Position numbers and translations under genes: made by a program. Positions 24,601-37,900 of a stretch of 64,000 bases of DNA are shown here, in pieces. A model generated the notes under the pieces. It saw only the letters and a program-made list of their open reading frames with translations, had not been told where the DNA came from and did not search any database. The stretch is from Sarcocystis neurona (Eukaryota > Apicomplexa > Conoidasida > Eucoccidiorida > Sarcocystidae). Location: the NCBI GenBank assembly GCA_000727475.1, contig KL647295.1, positions 1,241,985 through 1,305,984 of the forward strand, in the 5' to 3' direction. The first letter of the stretch is position 1, and each line of letters starts with the position of its first letter.

Positions 24601-25921
24601 AGCTGCTGCGCGAAGGTGTGCTGCTCCACCTGCTGCACCTCCTCTAGCTCCTGCGGCTCCGGCTCCTGCAGCTCCAGCACCTGCTGCTGTTGCTGCAGGG
24701 TGTTGGTGTCGCTGTAGCTTTTAAGTTGAGCGACTGAATTGCGGGGATCGCGTACCTGCACCTACTGCTAGAGCTGCTCCTGAAGTGTTTCCTGTGCAGG
24801 GGAGCTCTTTTAGCCGCTGCCCACTGGTTGCTGCTGCTGTTGCTGCAGCCACCTGAGCCGCTGCAGCTCCAGTTGTTGCTGCTGCCGCGGCTGTTGGTGC
24901 AGTTGAATGATTTGCGGGCACACATCGTCCTGCTGCTGCTGCTAGTAAAAGGCCACTTCGATATGCACCTGCTGTTCTTGCTGTGTTGTAGGCGCTGCTG
25001 CTGCTGTAGGTGCTGCTGCTCACACCGGTGCCTGAGGTGCTGTGGCGACGCCCGCTGGTGCGCTCACTGCTGCTGCTGCTGTTGCTTATGCTGCGTGTTC
25101 TCGTACTACGTGGAACTAACTCCTGCACCTGCTGTGAACGGTAGCGTTGCTGTAGGCCCCGAGCCGCTGCTATAGCTGCTGCTGCTGGAAGGACTGCTGA
25201 CTTGTAGGGGTGTTTGTCGCAGTGACGACTGCTGCCGCTTTACCAGCTGGGGCTGCAGTGGTAGTAAGAGAGTCAGGCTTGCAGCAGTACAGCAGCAGCA
25301 GGAGCGGGGACTGCTGTACTACGTGCTGCTGCCCCGCCTCCGGCACTGCTGCCAGATCTGCTGCTGTTCCTGCCCCTCCAGCGGTACCTGCTGGTGGGAC
25401 TCCGTAGCAGCTGCCGTCCCTGGTGCAACGGCGACAGTGTCCGCTACTCTTTGCCGGTGACGCTGCCGCTGCTGCCTATGTGGCTCCTGCTGCTCTGTGT
25501 GTGGCTCCTCCTGCTGCCTATGTGGCTGCTGCTGCTGCGTGTGTGGGTCCTGCTGGTCCTGGCTGTATGGGGGCTGCTGCTGCTGCTGATAGACCTCTGA
25601 CTGGTCCTGGTGTACGTCTGCGGCTGCTGCTGCTGCTCCTGCCACGTCTGTAGCTGTTCCTGATGCTACTATGTTTGCGGCTGCTGCTGCTGCTTGTGTG
25701 TGGGTACAACTGCCGCCGCTGTTGCAGGCGCGCGAAAGGAGCTGGCGCATCGGGCAGCAGAAGGAAGTGAGTATTTACCGCTTGGTAGTTGCAGGAAGTG
25801 TAGAGGAGAAGATCTACTACCGGCAACTGTTCAAGTACTTCCTGAGTCAAAAAGTTCTCAACGACCCTCGACAAAGAAAATTCTTCAAGCTGAACGATCT
25901 GCAGGTACGGCTGTATAACCA

Positions 25922-25960
<39 letters not shown>

Positions 25961-28900
25961 TTGCATGACGCGCGTGCATAAGTGCGTCTTTGCATGCACG
26001 TGTATTTGTATCATATCTCTGTCAAATGTGAAGGCGCTTGTCTGGGCGTGCACGCGTGTACTCCCTCCTTTCTTCCCGTTCGGCGCTTGTGGACGCGGAA
26101 GTGTGCGCCGCTGTGGGCGTCCCATGTATGCATGTATTACACGTGTATCTGTATAGATAACTACTGCAGCACCAGTTTCTCACACAGAAAAGTCTGTCGA
26201 CGTGTGACTCTGTCAAAAAAGAAGAAACGTATATTCACAGACTCAGGTTCTGCAGATGTGCATCTGATGAATGGGAAAAGAGCAACAACTCGAAAGAGAG
26301 AGAAACGTCTGCCGCTCGTGCCTCGTAGGTGTCTGCAACATATCTATATATATATATATATGTCACCGTAGACAACGCCATGGCTCGAGATACACATGTC
26401 TGTATATACACCTACAACACATATACAAATATATACATATATATATATATATATTACAGATACATGGAAGTCCGCCACCGCTGGACACGCGTGCCTGTAT
26501 ACGTGTGTCGAACATTTACTTACGAATATATGTATAGGTATATATATTACAGTGACAGGGAAGAACGCCACTGCTAGACACGCGCGTCTGTGCATGACTA
26601 CAACCGATGTGTATACACGTATGTTACAGAGACAGGGAGGTGTAGACACGCGTGTCTGTACATAAATGCGACGGATATATCTATCTGTTATGGAAGAGAC
26701 AGGGATGAACGCCCTTCTTTAGGTCCAGGCACGCGGCTGCACGTGCCGAAGACACTGTTGTACGTGGGCCGGACGGGGGAACGAGCGGGCGCCCAGACGT
26801 GGTGGCTTCACCGTCTGCCTGCGGAGAAGTCCTGGCCCAGTCGCAGGGGCAAGTCACATCACTTTCTCAATGCAAAGTTTCTCTAGAAATTCTTCCGGAT
26901 GGACCGGGCTCTATTTACCTGCGCCATGACATATCAACAGGAAGCGCACGCGCCACCGCATGTGGACCTACGCGGGTGCACTACACAGACCTTCGCCTCT
27001 GCATATATGTGTATATACGTGTAGTAAATAGGCCTCAACGTATATAGATAGAGAAGCACGCATATCGACGTATATGTACGTGTGTGCGTACACAAGTCTA
27101 CACGTGTGTGTGTAGTAGTAGACCTGTCCATATGCATATATGCATTACATATATGTGAATATGCGTGTGCTGCAGCAGACCTGTCCATATGCGTGTATGT
27201 ATTGCATATATGTGAACATGCGTGGGCTGCATGAAAGTAGTCTTAGTTCGGTACATAGGAACACCTGTACTTCAATAGGTGAACACATGCGTGTGTGTGT
27301 GTGTGTCTGTGGGTGTGTACGTTTGCGCAGTATATATGTGTAAGCACGTGCTGAGGCGTACGCTGCGTCTTTTTTGAACTTTCGCCCGATTCAGAAGAAG
27401 ATGATCCGTGTGCGTGCGCGGCGCGTACACAAACGCGTAACGCGTCTCTAAGGTATACGCATATATGCATATATATATATATATATAATACGAGGGTGTG
27501 CAGGTGTCCATGCATGTATATCTGCAGTATACGCGCATACACATATATATACACGTGCGTTGGAAAACGCGTAACGTGTATCAGATACGCTTATACACAT
27601 ATATATATATATATGTCATACATGTGTATATATATATATATGCCTACAATCGCCGTCGCTGGTCGACGGAACCATGGACAGAGGTACACGTAGTGCGTAG
27701 CACATGTGTATCTGTGTGTGTATCTATGTGTGTGTATCTATGTGTGTGTATCTATATATGTGTACTATACACGTGTGTGTGAGGGCGGACGAAGGTAGGT
27801 GTATATGTGAAGATTTGCTTGGTGCACGTCAGAGGAGATGCGTGGAGTTGACTTCTTCAGAAGTTGCGCGTCGTCGCGTGCTGTCGTCTTTTATGTGTCC
27901 TACGGAGAGGCAGAGAGAGACACAGAAAGCAACGGGCCAGAAAAAGAGGACGCTAGTATATAAGTGATATGCTTCCCTAGCTCGGTACTCCAAGGCAGAA
28001 CACATGAAGATCCGGATAGTAAGAAATCGACAGCAAAGGCAGGTGGGTCGCGCATGAAGTCAGCCCACGACGCCGTGCGCGCCCAAGGGAAGACACGCGG
28101 CACGTACATATGTGTGAGAGACGCGTATACGCCTGCGGGAACGGGCAGGTCGCCAGGAAGACGTCGCAGACCTCCTCGACGGCTCTGCGTATCTATCTGT
28201 CTGTTACGTAAAAAGTCGACTTGCGTAGAGGGGACAGCAACAACACTCCACTCTCAATAACGCGCCTGTTTCGCGCGCTGCAGACATACATACTTGTGTG
28301 TTTATACCTACGTGCACTCTCCATTTACTGTCCTTCGTAGGCCGATAAATATATATATATATATATGTATACGTATACGTGTGCGTGTGCATATATCTAT
28401 ATGTATACATCTCTACATCTATACCTATACCTATATATCTGTATCTGTATACCTGTGTGTCTAAGTCACTACATCTATAAATATATATATATATATATAT
28501 ATCAGAGAGAGAAAGAGGCAGATACATATACATATATATATGTATGTGTATATGTGCCTCTTTCTCTTTCTCTCTTTCTATATTTATATATGTGTGTATA
28601 GATGGGAACACGTAGAGCGACTGGAGCACGGGTACGCCAACGGACCGCAGGAACCTGCGGCCTGCTGCAGTGGCGTTCCCGCGGGCGCGTGATGTGCTGC
28701 GTGTGCAGCCGCGAAGTCTGTCTTGGGTGAAGCGCAGAAGCTGCCTTGCTTTTTCGGGTGCACGCCTCGCTGTATTGGCTTGCTGCTGCATGCATCTGCT
28801 GCCGCGTGGCTGCTGCTGCGTTTCTTGCATTGCCAGCTGCATGCCACCTCCTGCGTGCGATGTTACAGGAGCTGCTGGAACCGCCGCCACCGCCGCCGAA

Positions 28901-31900
28901 CTTCGACCCCTCGCAGCTGCAGCAATCCTGCATGCATGCCTCGCGGTACTGGAACGCTGCTGCTTCTCATTGGCATTTCCTGCACGCAGTCTGCGCCTGC
29001 ACTTCCATGCGTTCTTCAGTTTCGTCCACGATGCGTAAACACAAAGTCCAACACACATGCTTTGGTGTGCTACTGTGACCCAGCCCTCTGCGTACGCATG
29101 CAGACAGAAAGAGATAGAGAGACAGAAAGAGGAGAGGTGCGTGCACCCCCCCCCCCCACACACACACAAGTGTCCATATCCAGAAGTTTCTACATGACGT
29201 CGGTCGCGTAGGTGCCTAGCGACTTTCTTGTTGCGCTCCTGTCTTCCTCTCTGCGCTTCTTCTTCACCTCCTGTCTCTGCCTCTGCGCCTGTGTGTGTGG
29301 GGCCTGGACGTTTACTTTGATAATATGGATAGTATACACGCCGGAGTTAATAGACGTACACACACATACGTATACGCATGTATGTAAACTCTACAATAAA
29401 TGTATATCCACGAACACACACACATCTGTAGAGTAAATGTGTATACACGTTAACATATATGTATATGTGTGATATATACGATAAGTGCGTACACACGCAC
29501 ACACGTACGTATATGTGGAATGTATACAATACTGCACGTGTGTGTGTGTGTGTGTATAAGCGTATACGTACACACCACCTGCAAGCCAGGAATGACGGTG
29601 GTGGGGAGAGAAGAGCAGCTTCTGCATCTGTATCGTTGCAGCAGCGCGACAGCGAAGGGCCGGTAGTGCGCATGCCGCCGCCCTGTGCCAATGGCGTCGC
29701 GTTCCTCGCCGCCCAAGTCGTTCCCCCAAGGCGTCTCTCTCCAGACGCAACGCGTGAAGTTTTTGTACGTGCTGCATGTCTTTCCGGCATATTTACGTGT
29801 GTGTGTCTGCATGTGTATGCTGCGGTGCATGTATACACGTACATATATCGATGATATCTACGTGTGTCTGCGTGTGTGTCTACGGGGACCGAGGAGTGTG
29901 GCGAGTGCCTTACACAGGCGTCTGTGAAGAGACGACACGTACTTACTTGCTTGGTGCTGGGCGCTCTCTGATACTACTCTATATATAAGAATGCGCATCT
30001 CTCCTGGCGAGTCTATATATATATATATATATGTAGTTGCGTTTCTTGAGGCGAGTTCACGCGCAGAAGCGTACGACTCACAGTCAGCAAATATGACTCT
30101 GCTTTAATTTGTGAGTATATTACCCCTCGATGACTGGCTGGGCGCCTTCGGTACCGCGCTGCACTCCTCTGACAATGCAGCAAAATTACTGTCGCTGTCC
30201 CGCAGGGATGTGTCTCCGCATGTAAACTGCGATGGCTGCGGAGATGTGTCTCTGCCGCTGGCAGCGTCTAAATTAGTCGTTAGTGATGAGTGGCCGCACT
30301 TGTGTATATATGTATGTATGCATGCAGCTGCCCCTCTTTAACGTTCGCATGTGGATATGTGTGTGTATAGTTGACGTATGTATAGACATTCTGTGGGTTG
30401 CTGCCTTTTTGTTCAGCTACTTCGAGTTGTTTGCGGAGGGAGTACGTCGGGAACGGCGATCGACGCTCAAGGCCCTGCATATGGAAGCCGCGTCACTGCA
30501 GACGAGCGGCAGCAGCCGCAGCAGCAGCAAACGACGGACGCGCTCACCGTCTCCAGCGGCGGCTGCCCCTGCTGCTGCTGCTTCTGCTGCTGTTAAATCT
30601 GCTGATGCGGCGGCTGTGAAGAAGGAGGAGGAGAACGTGCAGGGAGCAAGACAGCATTCAGCAGCGCCAGCGCAGACGGAAGAGGAGGCAGTAGCAGCGT
30701 CAGCGGCAGCGGCAGAGAGCAGCAGCAGCCTCGTCAGTGGCCAGCAGGCCGAAGGGGGAGGGGGGCTTCAAGAAGAACGAAATTTAATTCTGCAGACGCT
30801 GCTAGATGCAGGAGGTATTCAGGTGAGCATCAGAAGAGACAGCAAGAGAGATAAAAGCGCAGCAGGTAGCGAAAGAGAAGCACCTGCTGCGTGTTCTGTC
30901 TGTCCACCCGGGGACGGCGCAGCAGGCAGCAGCATCCGAGCAGCGCGACAAGCGCGCCACACACAGAGACAGGAGGTCGGGGGACCTGCGGCAGACCGCA
31001 GCACACGCAGCAAGACGGAGAACTAGACGCAGCCACGGCCGTAGCACAGAGGAAGGGCAGGACGCCAGAGAACTGCAGACGCCGCGCGCGCGCAGGAAGT
31101 GAACTCAATGAGATCGAAGTGCAGGAAGTGGGCAAGAAGCAGCAGGACCCGGCGAAGAAAAGGAAGAAGAGGAGAACGAGAAACCGTTGAGAAAAAGAAC
31201 ATGAGAGGGAGCGTCAAGGAGGACGCAGGAAGACGAGGAACGTCTGACGACAGAAAGGAAAACAGAAAGAGATGGTGCTGCGTGCACGTGGACAGATACG
31301 TTCACGTTGGCTTTAGCGGAAAACCTCGCAGGGAGTGCGGGCATCACCTCTGCCGATATAATGGTGGTCCACTCGTAGTATAGTACTAATGTAGGAGTAC
31401 TCATAGTAATAGAAGTGATAGTGGCACCAGTATGGTAGTAGTAGTAGTAGCAGTAGTAGTAGGAGCAGTAGTAATACAGTAGTAATAGTAATATTAGTAG
31501 TATAGTAACAGTACTGATAGTAGTAGTAATACGAGTAGCAGCTTATCAATAGTAGGTATACTACTCGTAGTAGTAGGATAGTCATAGTAGTGATGGTAGT
31601 AGTAGTAGTAGCAATAGTAGTAGTATGCTAATTGTAGTGATAAGAGTAGTAGTAGTAATAGTAGTAGCAGTAGTATCATAATAGCAGTTGTAGTCGTGGT
31701 AGTAGTAGTGTTTTAGTGGTGCTTTTGAAGTAGTAATGGTAGTGGGAGCGGTGTGCGTGTCCATATATAAAACGGGTGGGTTTGCATGTGTGTACGCATG
31801 TGGACTTGAGAAATATAAGAAGGCGGTGGTGCTGTGCGTTGGTGTGGTGAGCAGACGGCACTTCCGCAGGAGACGTGGGAGGCGCCGATTCTCGACAGAG

Positions 31901-34900
31901 CAATCGTTGATCGTCAGAGTAAAGAAATTGGTGAGAGACTTGATCCGTCTGCACCGACGGCGTCCATATGTGTGTCTGCATATATCTATGTAGACGCAAA
32001 TATATACATATATATCTGTGTGTATATCGTTATGCCTATAAACTATGTGTGTGTGTGTGTATGCATGTGTCTATCTACGCGTAAACGTGTATGTATAGTC
32101 GTTCTTATAAACTATATATATATGTAGATATTAAGGACTCCATGCATATGCACGTATTCGCGTGCGCACACACGTGTGTCTGATATATGTACTTACGTGT
32201 GTGTGGATACACATACACATACGTATGTGTATGTATAGGTGAAGCCACGTGTGTTTCCTCGTACATCTGTCTATATATGTATACGTGTGTATGAAGCATA
32301 GGTATCACACATCTGCTTCAAGAAGATGGAGTGGTCAGGGGACTCGCGTTGTGCTGCAGTATCTCCTTTCTCTGTTTTATCTGCCTTTGTAGGGTTCTTC
32401 TCGCCTGCCTGCTTCGAAGCCGGCCACCGGGGGCTGTGTGTTCTGTGCGGGTGTACGTACAGCTGCAGCGGCGATGCGGGCGCTGCAGTCATCGCGAGTG
32501 GAGAGGATGTCGTACGGCGTTGAGGTGAGTTTCTCTTCTCTCCCTCACCGAGAAGACGGTCGGGAAAAGAAATCTTTCTCTGTCGCAAAAGCGAAGGGAA
32601 GTCGCTCACACCGGTAGCACAGACAGGACGTCGCACCTGCTTCTTAGGCAGTCTACGCCCCACGTCTCGGGGAAGCTTGTCAGCCTCTCTGCTGCTCTGA
32701 CTCGGCTTCCCCCCTCTCTCTGTCTTTCACCGTGTACCCTTCCCTCTCTATACGCGCGCTGATCTATATAAGTGCGAACAAATCCATATCTGTCTGCCTG
32801 TCCCTCGGCTTGTACACGCTCTCTGTCTCTATCTCTCTCTATATATATATGTATATGTGTATATGTATATATATCGGACTGCGTCTGTGTGCACACACAC
32901 GCATAGGTGTCTGCGCTCCTTGCATAAGTGAAGGTAGTGTGCGGAGACACATGCGTCTCTGTCTGTGGAATTGCACGTGGCTACGTCACGTGTAAAGGAA
33001 AGGGTAGCTTGTACTACACAGGCACGTGCGTACACACCTGTAGACACACGTGCACGTCTATAGAAACATACGGGTATATCTACACAGAAAGGTCCACATA
33101 TGTGTGTGTGTATATGGAGGCGTACGTCTGCGTGTGCATAAATTGACTCGTGGACGTACAGACACGAGGTGTAGCTACACAGCTACCCGCGTGAACGTGG
33201 ACGCAGTGGCCTTGCCGCCAGCGAATCCTCCTTTTCACGTGGAAACGTGCTCCTTCTTCTTCTCCTCTTCGGGTCTGGCACCTGCGTCTACATACATTTG
33301 CGCGTGTCTTCACGTGCACCTGCCCTTCGGGGACGCACACGGTCACAACGGGGCGCCTCTACTTAACGTGCGTCTCTGTAAAGTACGTATGTCTCCCGGC
33401 GTATGTCTCCCGCCGTATGTCTCCTCCCGTCCTGATAGATGTAGGTGGACCTCGGTCTGGCTGCTGCATCTGCGCTCGCGGTGCTTGTACACACCTAGAG
33501 GGGGACACGTGTGCGTCCGTCCTGGCACATGTGCGTCCTCCCCGGCCGCAGGCGTGTGTGTCACGCTCCACACAGAAGTGGGCCGCTCGGTCGACGTTGC
33601 CAGCAGCAGCGGGAGGTAAAGGAGGAGAGAGAACAACAGGCGGTGTCGGGTGGCGGTTAGCAGAAGTAATTTGCTGGCGGGCCTGCGCCAGTTCAGGCTG
33701 CGGGCCACGAGACCGCACCGTCACCTCGCGCGCAGGACGGGGTTGGCTGCGGCAGCTCCTGCGTTCGGTGCCACGAAGGAAGGACACCAATTGCTGCGGG
33801 CCCTGCTGCTGCTGCTACTGTCTCGGTGATGGGCTACGAACGCATGCGGATTTCATCAGTTCTTGTGGCAGTCTGCGTCGCGCGCGTAGCCCAACGAGTA
33901 TTGCGCAACCGCTTCCAGAGAAATGCCTATACAGATGCGCGTACACGTTTCCTTTCATTCAGAGCAGACGGCGCTATGTGCGGAGGCGGGGCGGGGGCAG
34001 GAGGGGCCGTCGGGACTCCCGAGCAGCCGACTCTGCGTCCCTGCACGGTCTTCTTAAAAACGAAAACAACCCGAACGTTATCGCTGTCTCTCTCTGTCTC
34101 TGTCAGTTTCTCTCTCTCTCAATCTCTTCCTCCTCTATATCTTTCTGTCTCTCTTCATGTCCTGGCTTCGCCCCGCACTGCGTATATACATATATTTATG
34201 TATATATATATATATACATATGTGGGCGCACGGGTTCGCCTGCATAGCTTCCGGTAACATACAAGGTGTGTCATGGAAGTAAGGTGCGGACAACGAATGC
34301 GGGCCAGATGCTTGTGTATACATACGTGTTTGTACAGGTGTACGCCTGTGCGGGTATCCAGCAGGCGTCAGTGCTGCTCTCTGTTTCTCTCTGTGTGCTT
34401 TCTTTGCACCAGCTCGTGTCCGTCCCTCTCTTCAAGTAGGCAGGAACTCTCAGGAGCGATTCACGCAGGAAGACTCAGACGCGTGTGAAGACATACGCGC
34501 TTGTAGAGAAGCATACACAAGTATTATGTGGGATAGGAGTAAGGGCTCCCCTCTCCGACGTAGCAGACCCCTTGCAGTCGTCAGCATCTTGGGTAGCACG
34601 AGGACATTCCATCTGCTGCCGACACCCGTGTTGCTGTCTCCGCTGTCCTTCCACACGGATAACTTCTCTCCCTACCGTGCGTACTGGCTGTTTCGTAGTC
34701 ATCCGTCTCCCTACATGCATATGGAAAGTCTGTGCCTATGTGCGTCTCTACGTCTGTATGTGCGTACGCCGCCGCCCCGTTGCCCTGCACCCAGGGGGCC
34801 CCCTGTGTTTGCATGTACACATGACTTTACACTGATGTTCGGCTGCATACATTCATATACATATACATATATATATAAAAGGGAGAATGCCTGTAGTGTC

Positions 34901-37900
34901 CTCGGCTGTCTGCGTACGTACATGTGTCTATGTTCGGCTGCATACATTCATATACATATATATATATATAAAAAGCGAGAATGCCTGTAGTGTCCTCGGC
35001 TGTCTGCGTACGTACATGTGTCTATAGATAAGGAGATACATATGTATATATAAGCAAACAGAGAAGATGCGTAGGGTGTGGTCAGCTGGTATAGCTGTTG
35101 TCTGGTTGTAAACGTTCACATTCGTGTACCTAGGGGTGCCCGGGTATATGTATGCGTGTGTACGTGTGTATACGTCCATGTGTAAAGGAGAGGAAATCAG
35201 CGCACACCACGTCTGTATATGTGTGTACCTACTAATCGAGACAAGTGAACCATTGGTGCATGCACGTCGGCGAAGAAGAAAAGGACGCGCGTGTTCACGC
35301 GTTCGTAGCATCTGTTCTATACGGGGACTCCGCAGCCACCAGTTCCACGTCGCATACAGCAGCGTTGAGGAGAGTCTTTCGTTGCCGCAGCGGATTTGTT
35401 GCGGTGCAGGTGCCGACGTGGACGGGAAAGCGGGGGCGTGCTGGCATGCCGTCCTCCTTGCAGAGACGACTACGCACAGCAGACGGCGCTCCTGCTTCGT
35501 CTCGGGCTGTCGCTGCTGCTCCTCCTCCGTCAACTGCTGCTGCGTCAGCTCTGCTGCGAGGCGCGGCAGCCGGCAGCAGCGGCACAGCGGCTTCGGTACT
35601 CGCCGGCCTCCGACGCCTGCAGCAGTCCTGGGTGCGCGCCACACCTGCAGCAGCACTCGCTGTTGCATACACCACTGCTGCGCGTCCCTCTGTGTATTTC
35701 TGTGTGTGTCTTGTGAGTCTGGCCATCAGAAATATCTACTCACTTGTTTCTCTCTCTTTCTCGCTCGCTCTCTCTCGGTGTACGTACGTACACATGTATA
35801 TATATGTGTGTATGTGTGTGGCAGTACGAACATATACCACACGTATCCACGCGTGTGTGGATAAGTGGCTGCTCAGCATTACGGCTACATTTCAGTCTGG
35901 TACAGCGTCACTGCGAAAATACGCACGCACGTAGTATTTGTTGTGGAGAAGAAACGGACGCTGCTGTTCGTGTATGTGTGTGTGTGGGTGTGTGTTGGTG
36001 TGTGTGTGCGGAACTATACGTGGGTGCACTTGCATGCGTCGACGGGTCTCGGCATGTATTTACGAGAAGAGGGCGTGTAGATAAATAAGCGGACATACGT
36101 GTCCATCAGCTAGTTCAAGCATAGATATAAATACACAGTCATATGTGGGTGGAAACGTGGGCTGCCCAGTTGTATACCTCTGTATGTGTATACACACACC
36201 TGTACCGTTCTCACATATTTTATCTCTGTCTCTCTACGTATACATTTGTATGTATATAGCTGTGCCTCTACTTAGTAAGAGACGCGTAGGGATGTATCGT
36301 TGTATAGAGATATATTTGTGGGCCGCCGGTAAGTGTTACCTATATTGCCAAGTACACACAAGTGATACTACTACCACGTATCTTTGTATCTGCTCTGTAT
36401 ATGTGTGTGTTCGAACACACCTACGTACGTGTCTCTGTGGATGCATGCCCTTAGCAGACCTATTTACGTGCGTTTCTCTTTCTGTCTCTCTGCATATATA
36501 TATATATGTAGATGTAGAATATTTACATATCTATCTCTTGTGTGTAGCTTTCCGTAGAAGCTATGGCGCCTGTCAGTGACACGGGCTCTCAGAAGTTTTA
36601 CGTTCACGTTTCTGTCTCTTTCTCTCTCTCTCTTTTTCACTCACACACCTGTATATAAATGCACACAAACATATAAATAGCCCCAGACGACTTTAATGTG
36701 CATCGACATATTTGTCGGGCTCAGTCTCTCTGTGTGTCTCTGCCGATGCTGCACGTCCTGTCTCTGGGTTTGTGTGTGTCTCTGTAGCGTAGCGCAGGAG
36801 CCGCAGCAGTCCGTACACTAGCGCACACATATATCCACACGTGCGTGTCTCTGTACCTTCGACAATAGATTTTCCCGGTACACAGTACGAGGCGGACGAT
36901 CTCTTTTTCATAGTGGGTCAGCAGCAGCGCAGGCAGAGGCTGCTGTTGCCTGGCGAGGATGCTGCAGCATCTGTCGTGTATGTAATAGAGTTTCGAACAC
37001 AGCGCGGTCAGCTCTGCATGCGTGCCCATGTAGTTCTGCGTAGAAGGTGATTCGTCTGCTGTCGCTGAGCGCCACACACACGTACAAGGAAGCGCGTTAT
37101 CCTGAGGGATTGACGAAGAGTCGGGCGCGCGCGCGCGCTCGGTGGAGCCTGAACGTCCCTTTTCTGCGTATGTGGCTCACGCACTGCAGCAGCAGCTGGA
37201 CGTGTGTGGACGCGATTTCGCCAGGTGTATCTGCTGCGTGTAGACGTCTTGGGGAGGACTCTCGTATGTAGGAGGAGGGGTAGCTGTGCGGGTCTCTCAG
37301 ACACAGCTAGCTACACAGACGTGTCCCTGCGGTAGTGCCAGACACCTGCAGGTGTGTTCGAAACTGGTCTCTGTATTTCTTGTTCCTTTCTTCTTTATCT
37401 GATGCATGTGTGGAGATATGTGTATTTGATTAGTGCTCTGCATCACTTGTTGGTCTTCTCTTCACCTGCACCCGAAATAGGTATGAACATATCCTGGCAG
37501 GCAACAACACCCGGGGAATTTCTGCTCCACAAAACGCGGTGTACAGACACACGGGCACGGGCTCGGGGTGTCGCTACACGTAGACGCGAACGCAGTTGTC
37601 TGACCCACTCGCACGCGGTCACGCGGTTCCTGGGCGTCGTTGCGGCCGGAGTTGTCGCCCGAGAGGAGGACGAGTGGGAAGAGGGCGGCAGCCAAGCGAT
37701 ACGTCGGCTCTTTTTCTTCGCGCGCACACCAACTGAAAGATGTTTCTTTCTCCGTTCTGTTGCCGATGCTTCTTCCACTACCGGCAGTATTTCTCGCGGC
37801 TACATCACGCGCGCGTGCACACCGCAGTGCACGCGTGGTTTTTCGTATTTTCACGTACACGTAGAGAATACATCGCTTCTTCATCATTTGCCAAAAGTCT

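Noticed and set aside
28600..29211. A separate gene inside CSB intron 10
   Set aside because: Only one short protein-like piece ([10 protein letters not shown]) is present; no set of exons with compatible phases was found apart from its possible use in CSB itself.
31313..31764. Tyr/Leu-rich minus-strand frames
   Set aside because: Translation of the TAG trinucleotide array in intron 11.
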